Assembly (NCBI RefSeq): GCF_900090145.1
Contig: NZ_FMHI01000016.1
Span: 62,001 to 126,000 of the forward strand
Reading direction: 5' to 3'
DNA: 64,000 nt
Source of the DNA: Streptomyces sp. WMMB 322
GTDB taxonomy: Bacteria; Actinomycetota; Actinomycetes; Streptomycetales; Streptomycetaceae
Shown in pieces: positions 26,543 to 34,955 of this stretch (positions are counted from its first letter, which is position 1; the number at the start of each line of letters is the position of its first letter). The position numbers and the translations under genes are program-made. The notes under the pieces were generated by a model that was not told the DNA's origin, did no database searches, and saw only the letters and a list, made by a program, of their open reading frames with translations.

Positions 26543-27025
26543 TCAGTTTGCGGTGAGGCGCAGCCCGTCCAGTTCCTCGCCGATCGCCTGCCGCAGTGCG
26601 TCATGCCGCGGACCGAGGGCGAACCGCTCATCGGTCCATCGCTCACTCGGGTACAACCAGACCGGCTTGCCCACCAACTCGCCCGCCTCCCAGTCGAACC
26701 GCGGCCAGACGTGGGCGTGCAGGAAGTTGTCGGTGTTGCCGAGGATTTCCAGATTCACTCGCCGGAAAGCGGGGTCCAGGCGGCGGCAAGCGCGTTCGAC
26801 CGCTTCCCCGAGCCGGTCCATGCCCGAGAGGAAGGACATCCGCTTCGCCTTCGGCAGATCCGACAGGCGTTGCACATCCGGCTCGTCGATCAGCAGTACC
26901 GAATAGCCGGGCAGGAACTGGGTGTCCCCGATCACCGCGAACCCCGCCTCCAGCCGTCGCAGCACGGTGGGGTTCTCGCCCCTCAAGGCACTCCCGATCC
27001 GGTCCCTGCGCCAGTCGTCCGTCAT
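26543..27025 (-). CDS. HIT-family nucleotide hydrolase
   Basis: A 160-residue HIT-superfamily protein, which cleaves nucleotide phosphoanhydrides or phosphoramidates such as ApnA. The histidine-triad segment is LEILGNTDNFLHAHVWPRF: the HxHxx core is HAHVW, with the last His of the classical triad replaced, as in other members of this actinomycete subgroup. It is monocistronic and convergent with nrdJ. The true substrate is unknown. Confidence 0.8.
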   Translation of the reverse strand: MTDDWRRDRIGSALRGENPTVLRRLEAGFAVIGDTQFLPGYSVLLIDEPDVQRLSDLPKAKRMSFLSGMDRLGEAVERACRRLDPAFRRVNLEILGNTDNFLHAHVWPRFDWEAGELVGKPVWLYPSERWTDERFALGPRHDALRQAIGEELDGLRLTAN

Positions 27026-27289
27026 GGAGGGAACCTATAGGGCAAGAATCACCTGAGTCCTCCACGGCCGGCGATCCGTCCGAAAACCGCAGCTCAGCGC
27101 AAAGGCGATCTCCACCAGCAGGAACGGCCGCCAACGGGCGACGCCTGGCAGGGTCGACCACTCGGGACAGTACGGCCCGCCCGGCATCTGCCCGTACGGA
27201 CCGGGACATCGCCGGCCAGGCCGACCGGGCGCCTGACCGTCGGCGCGGGCGGGCTGCGCGACGTCGTGCCGTGGGCGGAGGATGGCCGC

Positions 27290-28153
27290 ATGGACGAACC
27301 GACGACGGACCCCATGAGCACGGCGGGCCGAGACCCGCGAGGCCCCGTCCTGGTCACCGGGGGCACGGGCACCCTCGGCCGCGCGGTCGTACGGAAACTG
27401 CTGGAGCGCGGAGATGCGGTCAGGGTGCTCAGCCGCCGTCCGCGCCCGCACCACCTGGCGGTGGCCGGGGCAGCGGGCGGCGGGCAGAACCCCGAGTGGG
27501 CGACGGGCGATCTTGCCTCGGGCGAGGGGCTCGCCGCGGCCGTCGCCGGGGTGCGAAGCGTCGTCCACTGCGCCACGACCGGGACCGGCAAGGACGTCGA
27601 GGCGACGCAACGGCTGACCGAGGCGCTCAGCCGGTCCGGCGCCGAACCCCACCTGATCTACATCTCCATCGTGGGCGTCGACCTTGTGCCGTTCTTCTAC
27701 TACCGGGCGAAGGCGGAAGCCGAGCGGATCGTCCAGGGCAGCGGGCTGCCGTGGACGATCCTCCGCGCCACCCAGTTCCACGACCTGATCGCGCGGCTCA
27801 CCACGGCCCAGCGGTGGCTGCCCGTCACGCTCTACCCGGCCGGGCTGTCCTTCCAGCCGATCGAGGTGGGGGAGGTCGCGGAACGCTTGGCGGATCTCGC
27901 CCTGGGTGAACCTTCCGGCCGGGTCGCGGACATGGGCGGTCCCGAGGTGCGCACCTCCCGGGAACTGGCCCGGCTGACCCTGCACGCGTACCGGCGTCGC
28001 CGGCCGCTGCTGGCGGTACCCCTTGCGGGCAAGGCGGCCCGCGGCTACCGGGCCGGGCATCACACCACCCCCGGGAACGCCGTGGGACGCAGGACCTTCA
28101 CCGAGTACGTGGTGGCGTCCGCAGCCGCCCGGGACAGCGGTCGCAGGCAGTGA
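27290..28153 (+). CDS. NAD(P)-binding NmrA/SDR-family protein
   Basis: A 287-residue atypical short-chain dehydrogenase. The dinucleotide-binding loop VTGGTGTLGRAVV is near the N-terminus, then YISIVGVD and YYRAKAEAERIVQGSG, with the Tyr-x-x-x-Lys pair of the family as YRAK. Such proteins are redox sensors or NAD(P)H-dependent reductases. ATG at 27290 with GGAG nine bases upstream; an earlier ATG at 27266 lacks a ribosome site. Substrate not predictable. Confidence 0.8.
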   Translation: MDEPTTDPMSTAGRDPRGPVLVTGGTGTLGRAVVRKLLERGDAVRVLSRRPRPHHLAVAGAAGGGQNPEWATGDLASGEGLAAAVAGVRSVVHCATTGTGKDVEATQRLTEALSRSGAEPHLIYISIVGVDLVPFFYYRAKAEAERIVQGSGLPWTILRATQFHDLIARLTTAQRWLPVTLYPAGLSFQPIEVGEVAERLADLALGEPSGRVADMGGPEVRTSRELARLTLHAYRRRRPLLAVPLAGKAARGYRAGHHTTPGNAVGRRTFTEYVVASAAARDSGRRQ

Positions 28154-28225
28154 TCTGCCGGTGCCGGAGGGCTCGAGCCGGCGTTCGGGGAACCGTGCGC
28201 GTACGGCTTGTCACCCGGTTGGCCG

Positions 28226-28231
28226 TACGAT
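28226..28231 (+). promoter_or_regulatory. -10 hexamer TACGAT, probable leaderless promoter
   Basis: TACGAT six bases before the GTG at 28238, leaving no space for a ribosome site. Confidence 0.45.
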
Positions 28232-28237
28232 GGCGCG

Positions 28238-28846
28238 GTGCTGGTCAAGTGGATGCGCTGCACCGTCGTGGACCGTCGGGGGTTCGAGCGGGGGCAGCGG
28301 AAGTGGGCTGGGCTGCTCGGTGAGCCGGGTTTCCGGGGGCAAGGCGGTGGATGGAGCCGCTCCAGGGAGAACGTGGCGCACCTGTTCGGCTTCTGGGAGA
28401 GCCGTGCCTTCTACGACTCGTTCATGGCGCGCTCCCACGACAGGCTGCACGCGGCCCAGGTCGGCACGTACAAGGACATGCGCGTGCGCCTCTTCGAGTA
28501 CCGCTTCGATGTGAAGACCGGCTTCCGCCCCGTCTTCGCCGACGCCGACCTGCTGCGCGTCGCCCACTGCCGGGTGCGGGGTGACCGCATCGAGCACTAC
28601 ACGCTGATGCAGGAGAAGGTCTGGAATCCGGCGATGGCCGGGTCGCCGGGGATGCTGCGCGGAGTGTTCACGCAGTCGCAGACCGAGGACGAGTTCATGG
28701 TGCTGTCGATGTGGGACTCCGCGGCGGAGCACGGCAAATACCGCACGGAGCGGGTGGAACGGCTCGCACTGCGCGCCCAGATCGGAGCGGATGTGACCGG
28801 AATCGCCGGTGATGTGATCGACCTTGAGCCTTCCTGGACCGTCTGA
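28238..28846 (+). CDS. DUF4937 (YdbC-like) protein
   Basis: A 202-residue cytoplasmic protein rich in aromatic and charged residues, resembling DUF4937/YdbC-type proteins by its VLVKWMRCTVVDRRGFERGQ start and FGFWESRAFYDSFM. It has two similar halves with stress-responsive dimeric alpha/beta barrel-like character (HLFGFWES.. and MVLSMWDS..). Function unknown. The GTG at 28238 follows a -10-like hexamer at leaderless spacing. It ends 28 bases before the next gene. Confidence 0.65.
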   Translation: MLVKWMRCTVVDRRGFERGQRKWAGLLGEPGFRGQGGGWSRSRENVAHLFGFWESRAFYDSFMARSHDRLHAAQVGTYKDMRVRLFEYRFDVKTGFRPVFADADLLRVAHCRVRGDRIEHYTLMQEKVWNPAMAGSPGMLRGVFTQSQTEDEFMVLSMWDSAAEHGKYRTERVERLALRAQIGADVTGIAGDVIDLEPSWTV

Positions 28847-28862
28847 CCTCTGCCCCGCGCCA

Positions 28863-28868
28863 TAGAGT
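28863..28868 (+). promoter_or_regulatory. -10 hexamer TAGAGT, probable leaderless promoter
   Basis: TAGAGT six bases before the ATG at 28875 of the phosphatase gene; no ribosome site in between. Confidence 0.5.
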
Positions 28869-28874
28869 GGCCGC

Positions 28875-29528
28875 ATGGCACGACCGAGGCGCATCGTCCT
28901 CGTCCGGCACGGAGAGTCGGAGGGGAACTGCGACGACAGCATCTACGAGCGGGTGCCGGACCATGCCCTCGCACTGACGGAGAAGGGCGTGCGGCAGGCC
29001 GCAGCAACCGGTGAGCAGCTGCGCGAACTCTTCGGCAACGAGCGTGTCTCCGCCTACGTCTCCCCCTACCGGCGCACCCTGCAGACACTTGCCGCCTTCG
29101 CGCTCGACCCTGCGCTGCTGCGTGTACGCGAGGAGCCACGACTGCGGGAGCAGGACTGGGGGAACTGGCAGGACCGTGAGGACGTACGGAAGCAGAAGCA
29201 GTACCGCGACGCCTACGGGCACTTCTTCTACCGCTTCGCCCAGGGGGAGTCCGGAGCGGACGTCTACGACCGGGCCGGTGCGTTCCTGGAAAGCCTCTGG
29301 CGCAGCTTCGAGCGGCCGGACCACCCGCCGAACGTCCTGATCGTCACGCACGGGCTGACGATGCGGCTCTTCTGCATGCGGTGGCTGCACTGGACCGTGG
29401 CGGAGTTCGAATCGCTGTCGAACCCCGGCAACGCGGAGAGCCGTACGCTGGAACTGGGGAGTGACGGGCGCTACCACCTCGACCGGCCCTTCGAGCAATG
29501 GTGCACACCGCGCTCGTACGGACCCTGA
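28875..29528 (+). CDS. Histidine phosphatase family protein
   Basis: A 217-residue phosphoglycerate mutase-like phosphatase. The phospho-His motif LVRHGESEGN opens the protein, and the second catalytic His is in VTHGLTMRLF. The fold's Arg in YVSPYRRTLQTL and Glu in LREQDWGNW are present. Substrate unknown; the subgroup is often annotated broad-specificity phosphatase. Confidence 0.9.
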   Translation: MARPRRIVLVRHGESEGNCDDSIYERVPDHALALTEKGVRQAAATGEQLRELFGNERVSAYVSPYRRTLQTLAAFALDPALLRVREEPRLREQDWGNWQDREDVRKQKQYRDAYGHFFYRFAQGESGADVYDRAGAFLESLWRSFERPDHPPNVLIVTHGLTMRLFCMRWLHWTVAEFESLSNPGNAESRTLELGSDGRYHLDRPFEQWCTPRSYGP

Positions 29529-29792
29529 ACGTGACGCCGCGGCACGGCCGACCGCGAGCGGGCGGCGTCGGACGGGCCAGGCACCGCGCGAGATGACGAG
29601 AACCGAACGACGCACCGTGAACGCATCACCATGAAGGACGAAGCCCAAGACGCGGCAACCGGAGATCTCCCTGGTCGTCCGGACGGCAAGTCCCGGGCGC
29701 CGCAGGGCACGTGGGACGGTCCGCCGCACCATGGCCAGGAAGGCGGTGCCTCTTGCGCCGGGCCCGTCGGCGAAGGAACGCCGGACCGGCGC

Positions 29793-29798
29793 TACGCT
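29793..29798 (+). promoter_or_regulatory. -10 hexamer TACGCT before rnhB
   Basis: TACGCT lies nine bases before the ATG at 29808, again without a ribosome site. The 279 bases between the phosphatase and rnhB otherwise hold nothing recognisable. Confidence 0.45.
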
Positions 29799-29807
29799 GA
29801 TCCGGCC

Positions 29808-30503
29808 ATGCCGATCACACCTCCAACTCACCGCGTCGAGCGGTCGATCCGCGCCAAGACGGGTGCCAAAGTTGTGGCCGGGATCGACGAGGTGGGCAGG
29901 GGAGCCTGGGCAGGGCCCGTCACCGTGTGCGCCGCGGTCACGGGGCTGCGCCGACCGCCGGAAGGCCTCACCGACTCCAAGCTCCTCACCGCGAAACGGC
30001 GCACGGAACTCGCCGGCCTCCTGGACGAGTGGGTCTCGGCCCATGCCCTCGGACACTCCTCCTCCGAGGAGATCGACGCGCTGGGCATGACGGCCGCACT
30101 CCGGCTCGCCGCGTCGCGCGCGCTCGAGGCCCTGCCCGTTTGCCCGGACGCGGTGATCCTCGACGGCAAGCACGACTACCTGGGCGGCCCGTGGCAGGTG
30201 CGGACCGTGATCAAGGGCGACCAGTCGTGCATCTCCGTGGCGGCTGCTTCCGTTCTGGCCAAGGTGCGCAGGGATGCCCTCATGGCCGAAGTCGGAGCAG
30301 ACCACGCGGACTTCGGGTTCGCCGACAACGCCGGCTACCCCTCCCCGGTGCACAAGACAGCGCTGCAGGCGTTCGGCCCGACTCCGCACCACAGGATGTC
30401 GTGGGCGTTCATGGATGCCCTGCCGCGCTGGCAGCACCTCAAGCGGACGCGCCTCGTCCCGGACGAAGAGACCCCGCGCGCCGAGCAGATGGGCTTCTTC
30501 TGA
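29808..30503 (+). CDS. rnhB: Ribonuclease HII
   Basis: A 231-residue type 2 RNase H that removes misincorporated ribonucleotides and RNA primers from DNA. The catalytic acids are in GIDEVGRGAWAGPV (Asp-Glu) and in VILDGKHDYL; TDSKLLTAKRR and VIKGDQSCISVAAASVLAKV are standard motifs. The ATG at 29808 gives the normal length; upstream in-frame codons encode low-complexity sequence and were rejected. Confidence 0.95.
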   Translation: MPITPPTHRVERSIRAKTGAKVVAGIDEVGRGAWAGPVTVCAAVTGLRRPPEGLTDSKLLTAKRRTELAGLLDEWVSAHALGHSSSEEIDALGMTAALRLAASRALEALPVCPDAVILDGKHDYLGGPWQVRTVIKGDQSCISVAAASVLAKVRRDALMAEVGADHADFGFADNAGYPSPVHKTALQAFGPTPHHRMSWAFMDALPRWQHLKRTRLVPDEETPRAEQMGFF

Positions 30504-30593
30504 GCCCGCCTCCCCGGACCGGGAACCCACCTCGGAAATCCCTGGCCGAACCCGCTTACGCAGCTCGTTCCGGCGTTTGATAGACAATCCCTC

Positions 30594-31202
30594 ATGCCTC
30601 TCACTCCCGAGGAGCCACAGATTCAGGAGAGCGCCCAGGGCAGCCGCAACTCGGCGGCAGCGACCCGGACTCCGCAGGCTTCCCGCCCAGCAGCACCCAT
30701 TCCCGGCCCCCGGGCCACTTCGCGTCCCACACCGCCGCGCGCGGACAGAAAGGGACCGACTCCGGGCCGCCCAGGCACTGTGCGCACGGGTTCTCAGCGC
30801 ACAGCCGCCGCGTCCGGCCGCCCCGCCGCAGCGATCGAACTGGTCTCCGCCACCGACACGACGGCCGTCGACGTGGCAGACGAGACCGTGGACAAGCTTC
30901 TCGACGAGGGCACCCCACCGGGTGACGTTCTTGTCATCACGACCGGCGAACAGCATCCGTGGGCACAGCACGAGCTCTCCTTCGGTGAGGACGCCTACTG
31001 GGGTCAACTGGCCGACGGCGAGGACGTCTTCTGCGTACACGCCACCGCGACGTCACGCGTCACGCGGCGGGCCGTCGTCGTCCTGGCCGTCAACGGAGGT
31101 ACGGACACGCAGGCTGCCGAGGCCCTGCCGGCCGCGCTTGCGAAGGCAGGGCGCAGCCTGATCGTCTGCGGCGACCCGCAGCGGCTTCGGCAGCTCCTCT
31201 GA
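30594..31202 (+). CDS. Small protein resembling a helicase C-terminal domain
   Basis: A 202-residue protein. Residues 1-80 are Pro/Arg/Thr-rich and probably disordered. The folded remainder, from IELVSATDTTAVDVADETVD through DVLVITTGEQHPWAQHELSF to RAVVVLAVNGG and RSLIVCGDPQRLRQLL, resembles the C-terminal ATP-binding segment of UvrD-like helicases, but no Walker A or motor core is present. It is convergent with the RecQ-type gene. A role in DNA repair is only guessed. The start at ATG 30594 follows a TAGACA hexamer by seven bases. Confidence 0.6.
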   Translation: MPLTPEEPQIQESAQGSRNSAAATRTPQASRPAAPIPGPRATSRPTPPRADRKGPTPGRPGTVRTGSQRTAAASGRPAAAIELVSATDTTAVDVADETVDKLLDEGTPPGDVLVITTGEQHPWAQHELSFGEDAYWGQLADGEDVFCVHATATSRVTRRAVVVLAVNGGTDTQAAEALPAALAKAGRSLIVCGDPQRLRQLL

Positions 31203-31209
31203 GCGGGCA

Positions 31210-31257
31210 GCGCCGAGACTGACCGGCCCCGCGCCGAGGGCGGCAAGGTCTCGGCGC
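31210..31257. terminator. Hairpin between convergent genes
   Basis: GCGCCGAGAC pairs with GTCTCGGCGC across a 28-base loop, directly between the stop codons of the helicase-tail-like gene and the RecQ gene. Confidence 0.5.
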
Positions 31258-31273
31258 GGTCACCCCTGCACGG

Positions 31274-33466
31274 TCATCCCTGCACTGCGAGGACCAGCGG
31301 GAGGACTCCGCTCGCCCCTGCCTGCAGCAGCAGCCGGGCCGCCACCGCAAGCGTCCAGCCCGTGTCGGCGAAGTCGTCCACCAGCAGCACCGGGCCGCCT
31401 GCGTCCGCGACCGCCGCCGACAGCGGCCCGGGCAGCGTCAGCGAACCGTGCAGGGCGCGGAGGCGCTGCGCCCCGTTGCTGCGTGCGGGCGCGCCGTGCG
31501 GACCCCCCGCTTCGTAGGCGACAGTGCCCAGCAGGGGCATGCGGCCGATCTCCGATATGCGCTCACCCAGCGACCGCACCAGCCGGGGCCGCGTGCGCGA
31601 GTCCACGGTGACCACACCGACCGGACGGTCCCGGGCGTCAGGGGCGCCCGAACTCCAACCACCCGGCGCTTTGGCCCAGTCGGCGAGTACTTCCACCACC
31701 GCCGTCACGACGTCGTCGGGTACCGGGGCGTCGTCCGCGCCGGGTGCGAGCAGCGGACGGAGCCGATTGCCCCAACCGATGTCCGAGAGCCTTCCCAGGG
31801 CGCGGCCGGTGTCTGCCTGCTCAGCGGCCGGGATGCGTCCCTTCAGTCCGACACCGACGGCAGGCAGCCCCGTCGGCCACATCTTGCGGGGTTCCACCTC
31901 GACTCCCGGCCGGGCGAGTTCCCCGCGGGCCGCCTCCAGCGTGACCGCGGACACCTCGGGGGTGAACCGGGGGCCGGCGCAGTTGTCGCAGCGACCGCAA
32001 GCCGCCGCCTCCGCGTCGTCGAGCTGCCGCCGCAGGAACTCCATTCGGCATTGCGCCGTATCCGCGTACTGCCGCATTGCCTCTTGTTCGGTCTCACGCT
32101 GGCGCGCGACCCAGGCGTAGCGCTCCGCGTCGTACTCCCATGCCTGGCCCGTGGCCGTCCAGCCGCCCCGCACCCGCCGCACCGCTCCGTCCACGTCGAG
32201 AACCTTGAGCATGGTTTCGAGCCGCGACCGGCGCAGTTCCACCTGCGGTTCCAGCGCCGGAAGCGACACCGGGCGGTCAGCTGCGGCCAGAACGTCGAGG
32301 GTTCGGCGAACCTGCTCCTCGGCGGGGAAGGCCAGGGAGGCGAAGTAGCGCCAGATCGCCTCGTCCTCCCGGCCCGGCAGGAGAAGCACCTCCGCGTGTG
32401 CGACACCCCGGCCCGCCCGGCCCACCTGCTGGTAGTAGGCGATGGGAGAGGAGGGGGACCCGAGGTGGACGACGAAGCCCAGGTCCGGCTTGTCGAAACC
32501 CATGCCCAGTGCTGATGTGGCAACCAGGGCCTTGACCCGGTTTTCGAGCAAGTCGGCCTCGGCCGCCTCCCGTTCGGCGTTCTCGGAGCGGCCCGTGTAC
32601 GCGGCAACGGCGTGTCCCTGGCTGCGCAGGAACGCCGTCACCTCCTCCGCGGCGGCGACGGTGAGGGTGTACACGATGCCGGAGCCCGGCAGCTCCTTGA
32701 GGTGATCCGACAGCCAGGCCATCCGGTTCGCCGCGTCGGGCAGCCTGAGCACGCCGAGGCTGAGGCTCTCCCGCTCCAGCGGCCCGCGCAGCACCAGCGC
32801 GCCACCACCGGCGGCCTCCGCGCCGGAGCCCACGGCGGGTGCGTGTGTGCCGAGCTGCTCGGCCACATCGGCCGTCACCCTCGCGTTGGCCGTGGCCGTG
32901 GTGGCGAGCACGGGCACGCCGGCCGGCAGCTCGGCGAGCATGGTGCGCAGGCGGCGGTAGTCCGGCCGGAAGTCGTGACCCCAGTCCGAGATGCAGTGGG
33001 CCTCGTCCACCACGAGCAGGCCGGTGGCAGCGGTGAGCTCCGGCAGGACCTGGTCCCGGAAGTCCGGGTTGTTCAGGCGCTCGGGGCTGACGAGCAGCAC
33101 ATCCACGCCGCCATCGGCGATCGCAGCCTGGATGGCTTCCCACTCATGCGTGTTGGAGGAGTTGATGGTGCTTGCGCGGATGCCGGCCTGCTCGGCGGAG
33201 GCCACCTGATTCCGCATCAGGGCCAGCAGCGGTGAGACGATGACGGTGGGCCCCTCCCCGGCGGCCCGCAGCAGTGCCGTCGCGACGAAGTAGACCGCCG
33301 ACTTGCCCCAGCCGGTGCGCTGGACGACGAGGGCCCGCCGCCGCTCCGCCACCAGCGCTTCGATGGCGCGCCACTGGTCCTCGCGCAGTCGGGCTTCGCC
33401 CGAGGCGTCACCGACGAGGCGGGCGAGAACAGCGTCGGCCTTGAGGCGAAGCTCCGTGTTGTTCAT
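31274..33466 (-). CDS. RecQ-family helicase fused to a C-terminal phosphoribosyltransferase-like domain
   Basis: A 730-residue protein. The helicase core has Walker A QRTGWGKS (49-56, GWGKS in place of GxGKS), DEAH 154-157, the RecQ aromatic loop SDWGHDFRPDY, and GRAGRG. A zinc-site cluster CGRCDNCAG follows. The last 130 residues are a phosphoribosyltransferase-like domain ending in the PRPP-loop VLLVDDFADTGWT (about 693-705). This RecQ-PRTase architecture is known in actinobacteria, but the role of the second domain is unclear. ATG 33466 was preferred to TTG 33478; no good ribosome site is seen for either. Confidence 0.85.
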   Translation of the reverse strand: MNNTELRLKADAVLARLVGDASGEARLREDQWRAIEALVAERRRALVVQRTGWGKSAVYFVATALLRAAGEGPTVIVSPLLALMRNQVASAEQAGIRASTINSSNTHEWEAIQAAIADGGVDVLLVSPERLNNPDFRDQVLPELTAATGLLVVDEAHCISDWGHDFRPDYRRLRTMLAELPAGVPVLATTATANARVTADVAEQLGTHAPAVGSGAEAAGGGALVLRGPLERESLSLGVLRLPDAANRMAWLSDHLKELPGSGIVYTLTVAAAEEVTAFLRSQGHAVAAYTGRSENAEREAAEADLLENRVKALVATSALGMGFDKPDLGFVVHLGSPSSPIAYYQQVGRAGRGVAHAEVLLLPGREDEAIWRYFASLAFPAEEQVRRTLDVLAAADRPVSLPALEPQVELRRSRLETMLKVLDVDGAVRRVRGGWTATGQAWEYDAERYAWVARQRETEQEAMRQYADTAQCRMEFLRRQLDDAEAAACGRCDNCAGPRFTPEVSAVTLEAARGELARPGVEVEPRKMWPTGLPAVGVGLKGRIPAAEQADTGRALGRLSDIGWGNRLRPLLAPGADDAPVPDDVVTAVVEVLADWAKAPGGWSSGAPDARDRPVGVVTVDSRTRPRLVRSLGERISEIGRMPLLGTVAYEAGGPHGAPARSNGAQRLRALHGSLTLPGPLSAAVADAGGPVLLVDDFADTGWTLAVAARLLLQAGASGVLPLVLAVQG

Positions 33467-33606
33467 GGCTCCATGCAACCGGATGCCGGACGCATTCGGC
33501 CAACGAGCCTGTGGACAACCGGACCACTGGTGCGACAGAAGTACTAACCGGGAAGCTTGTGGACAACCCGGGTCACGTGTCGAGTTCTTCCCTGCACGGT
33601 TTCCTC

Positions 33607-34857
33607 ATGACACAGCGAGACAACCCGCACCACGGTCACGACGAGGAATCCGGCGTCCGCCGGAGCGACGGCACCGTACCCGCCCCCGTTTCCAGGCCGC
33701 CCGGTTCCCGGAGCGAGATCGCGCTTCGCGGCCCCGCCGAGCTGGCCGACGCACTTCCCTACCTGCTCGGCTTCTACCCCGACGACTCCATCGTCGTCGT
33801 CGCCCTGCACGGTCCGCGCGGACGCTTCGGCGGGCGCATCAGGATCGGTATTCCTTCAGACCGCGGCGAATGGCCCGCGGTCTGCGAACAGGTCGCCGCG
33901 TGCCTGGAGAGCGAGGCCGGCTCCCGCGACCGCAGGCCCGAGGGGGCCATCGTCTTCCTCTGCCAGGACCCGGGCCCCGGTCAGAAAAGGCAGGAGGTCA
34001 TGGAAGGGCTGCGTCCGCTGGCCCAGGCGCTGCGCACAGCGTGCGGGGCGCGGGAGATCCCGGTCTACGAGGCGTTGTGCCTGTCCGGCGGCTTCCACAT
34101 CTCGTACTGCTGCCCGGACTCCGAGTGCTGTCCGCCCGGGGGACGTCCGCAGGAGGAGGCCGGCACCTCGGCGATGGCCGCAGCTGCCGCGTACGCCGGC
34201 ATCCAAGTGCGCGGCTCCCTCCGGGAGATGGAACGGCGGCTCACAGCGATCGGGGAGGATGCGGCCCGGGCTCAGGAACAGGCTCTCGATTCCGCGAGCT
34301 CGGCCCTCGTCCCCCGGATCCTGGACCCCGACGGATGTCCGGCGGTGAGAGCCGAGACGCTCCGGCTGGCATGGTCGCTGATCACCCGCTTCCGCGACGC
34401 CCTCCCGGGAGAGGACGACGCCGTTCTCGCGGACGCCCACGACGACGAACTGCTCAGCCATGACGAGGCGGCGGCGATGATCCTCGGCCTCCAGGACCGA
34501 AGGACGCGTGACCGGGCGGCGGAGTGGATGGAAGGCGCCGACTGCGAACCGGCCGTGCGGCTGTGGCGAGCCCTCTCCCGGCGCTGCGTCGGGCCGTACG
34601 AGGAGCATGCCGCTGCCCCCTTGACGCTGGCGGGATGGGTCTCCTGGTCAGCTGGCGACGGGCCCTCGGCCAGGGTCGCCCTCGACCGTGCCCTTCGCAG
34701 CGACCCGGACTACGTCTTCGCCCGGCTGCTCCACCGCGCCTTCAACGACGGGGTGGACCCGGAGCCGTTGCGTCGCTGCATGCGCAAGGAGCGGGCGTTG
34801 CGCCAGGCGCAGGAAAACCACGGCACCGCCGGCCCGTCGACGTGCCCTCTGCCGTGA
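33607..34857 (+). CDS. DUF4192 protein
   Basis: A 416-residue cytoplasmic protein. The DUF4192 start LALRGPAELADALPYLLGFYPDDSIVVVALHG is present here as ALRGPAELADALPYLLGFYP followed by DDSIVVVAL. A cysteine-rich stretch (SYCCPDSECC, residues about 160-175) is notable and could bind metal. The C-terminal part looks like TPR-type helices (DRALRSDPDYVFARLLHRA). DUF4192 is common in actinobacteria and uncharacterised. The ATG at 33607 was taken; the frame is open to 33511. Confidence 0.8.
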   Translation: MTQRDNPHHGHDEESGVRRSDGTVPAPVSRPPGSRSEIALRGPAELADALPYLLGFYPDDSIVVVALHGPRGRFGGRIRIGIPSDRGEWPAVCEQVAACLESEAGSRDRRPEGAIVFLCQDPGPGQKRQEVMEGLRPLAQALRTACGAREIPVYEALCLSGGFHISYCCPDSECCPPGGRPQEEAGTSAMAAAAAYAGIQVRGSLREMERRLTAIGEDAARAQEQALDSASSALVPRILDPDGCPAVRAETLRLAWSLITRFRDALPGEDDAVLADAHDDELLSHDEAAAMILGLQDRRTRDRAAEWMEGADCEPAVRLWRALSRRCVGPYEEHAAAPLTLAGWVSWSAGDGPSARVALDRALRSDPDYVFARLLHRAFNDGVDPEPLRRCMRKERALRQAQENHGTAGPSTCPLP

Positions 34858-34955
34858 CCAGCATCGCCGTGAGCCGTTCATCTCAGTGCAGACGCCGCTC
34901 ATCTCCAGCACCGGCCCTCGCCGGACCACGAACAAGCGGAAGCGGAGGGACGCCC

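Noticed and set aside
29631..29807. Longer N-terminus for rnhB
   Set aside because: Low-complexity sequence unlike RNase HII; a -10 hexamer lies inside it.
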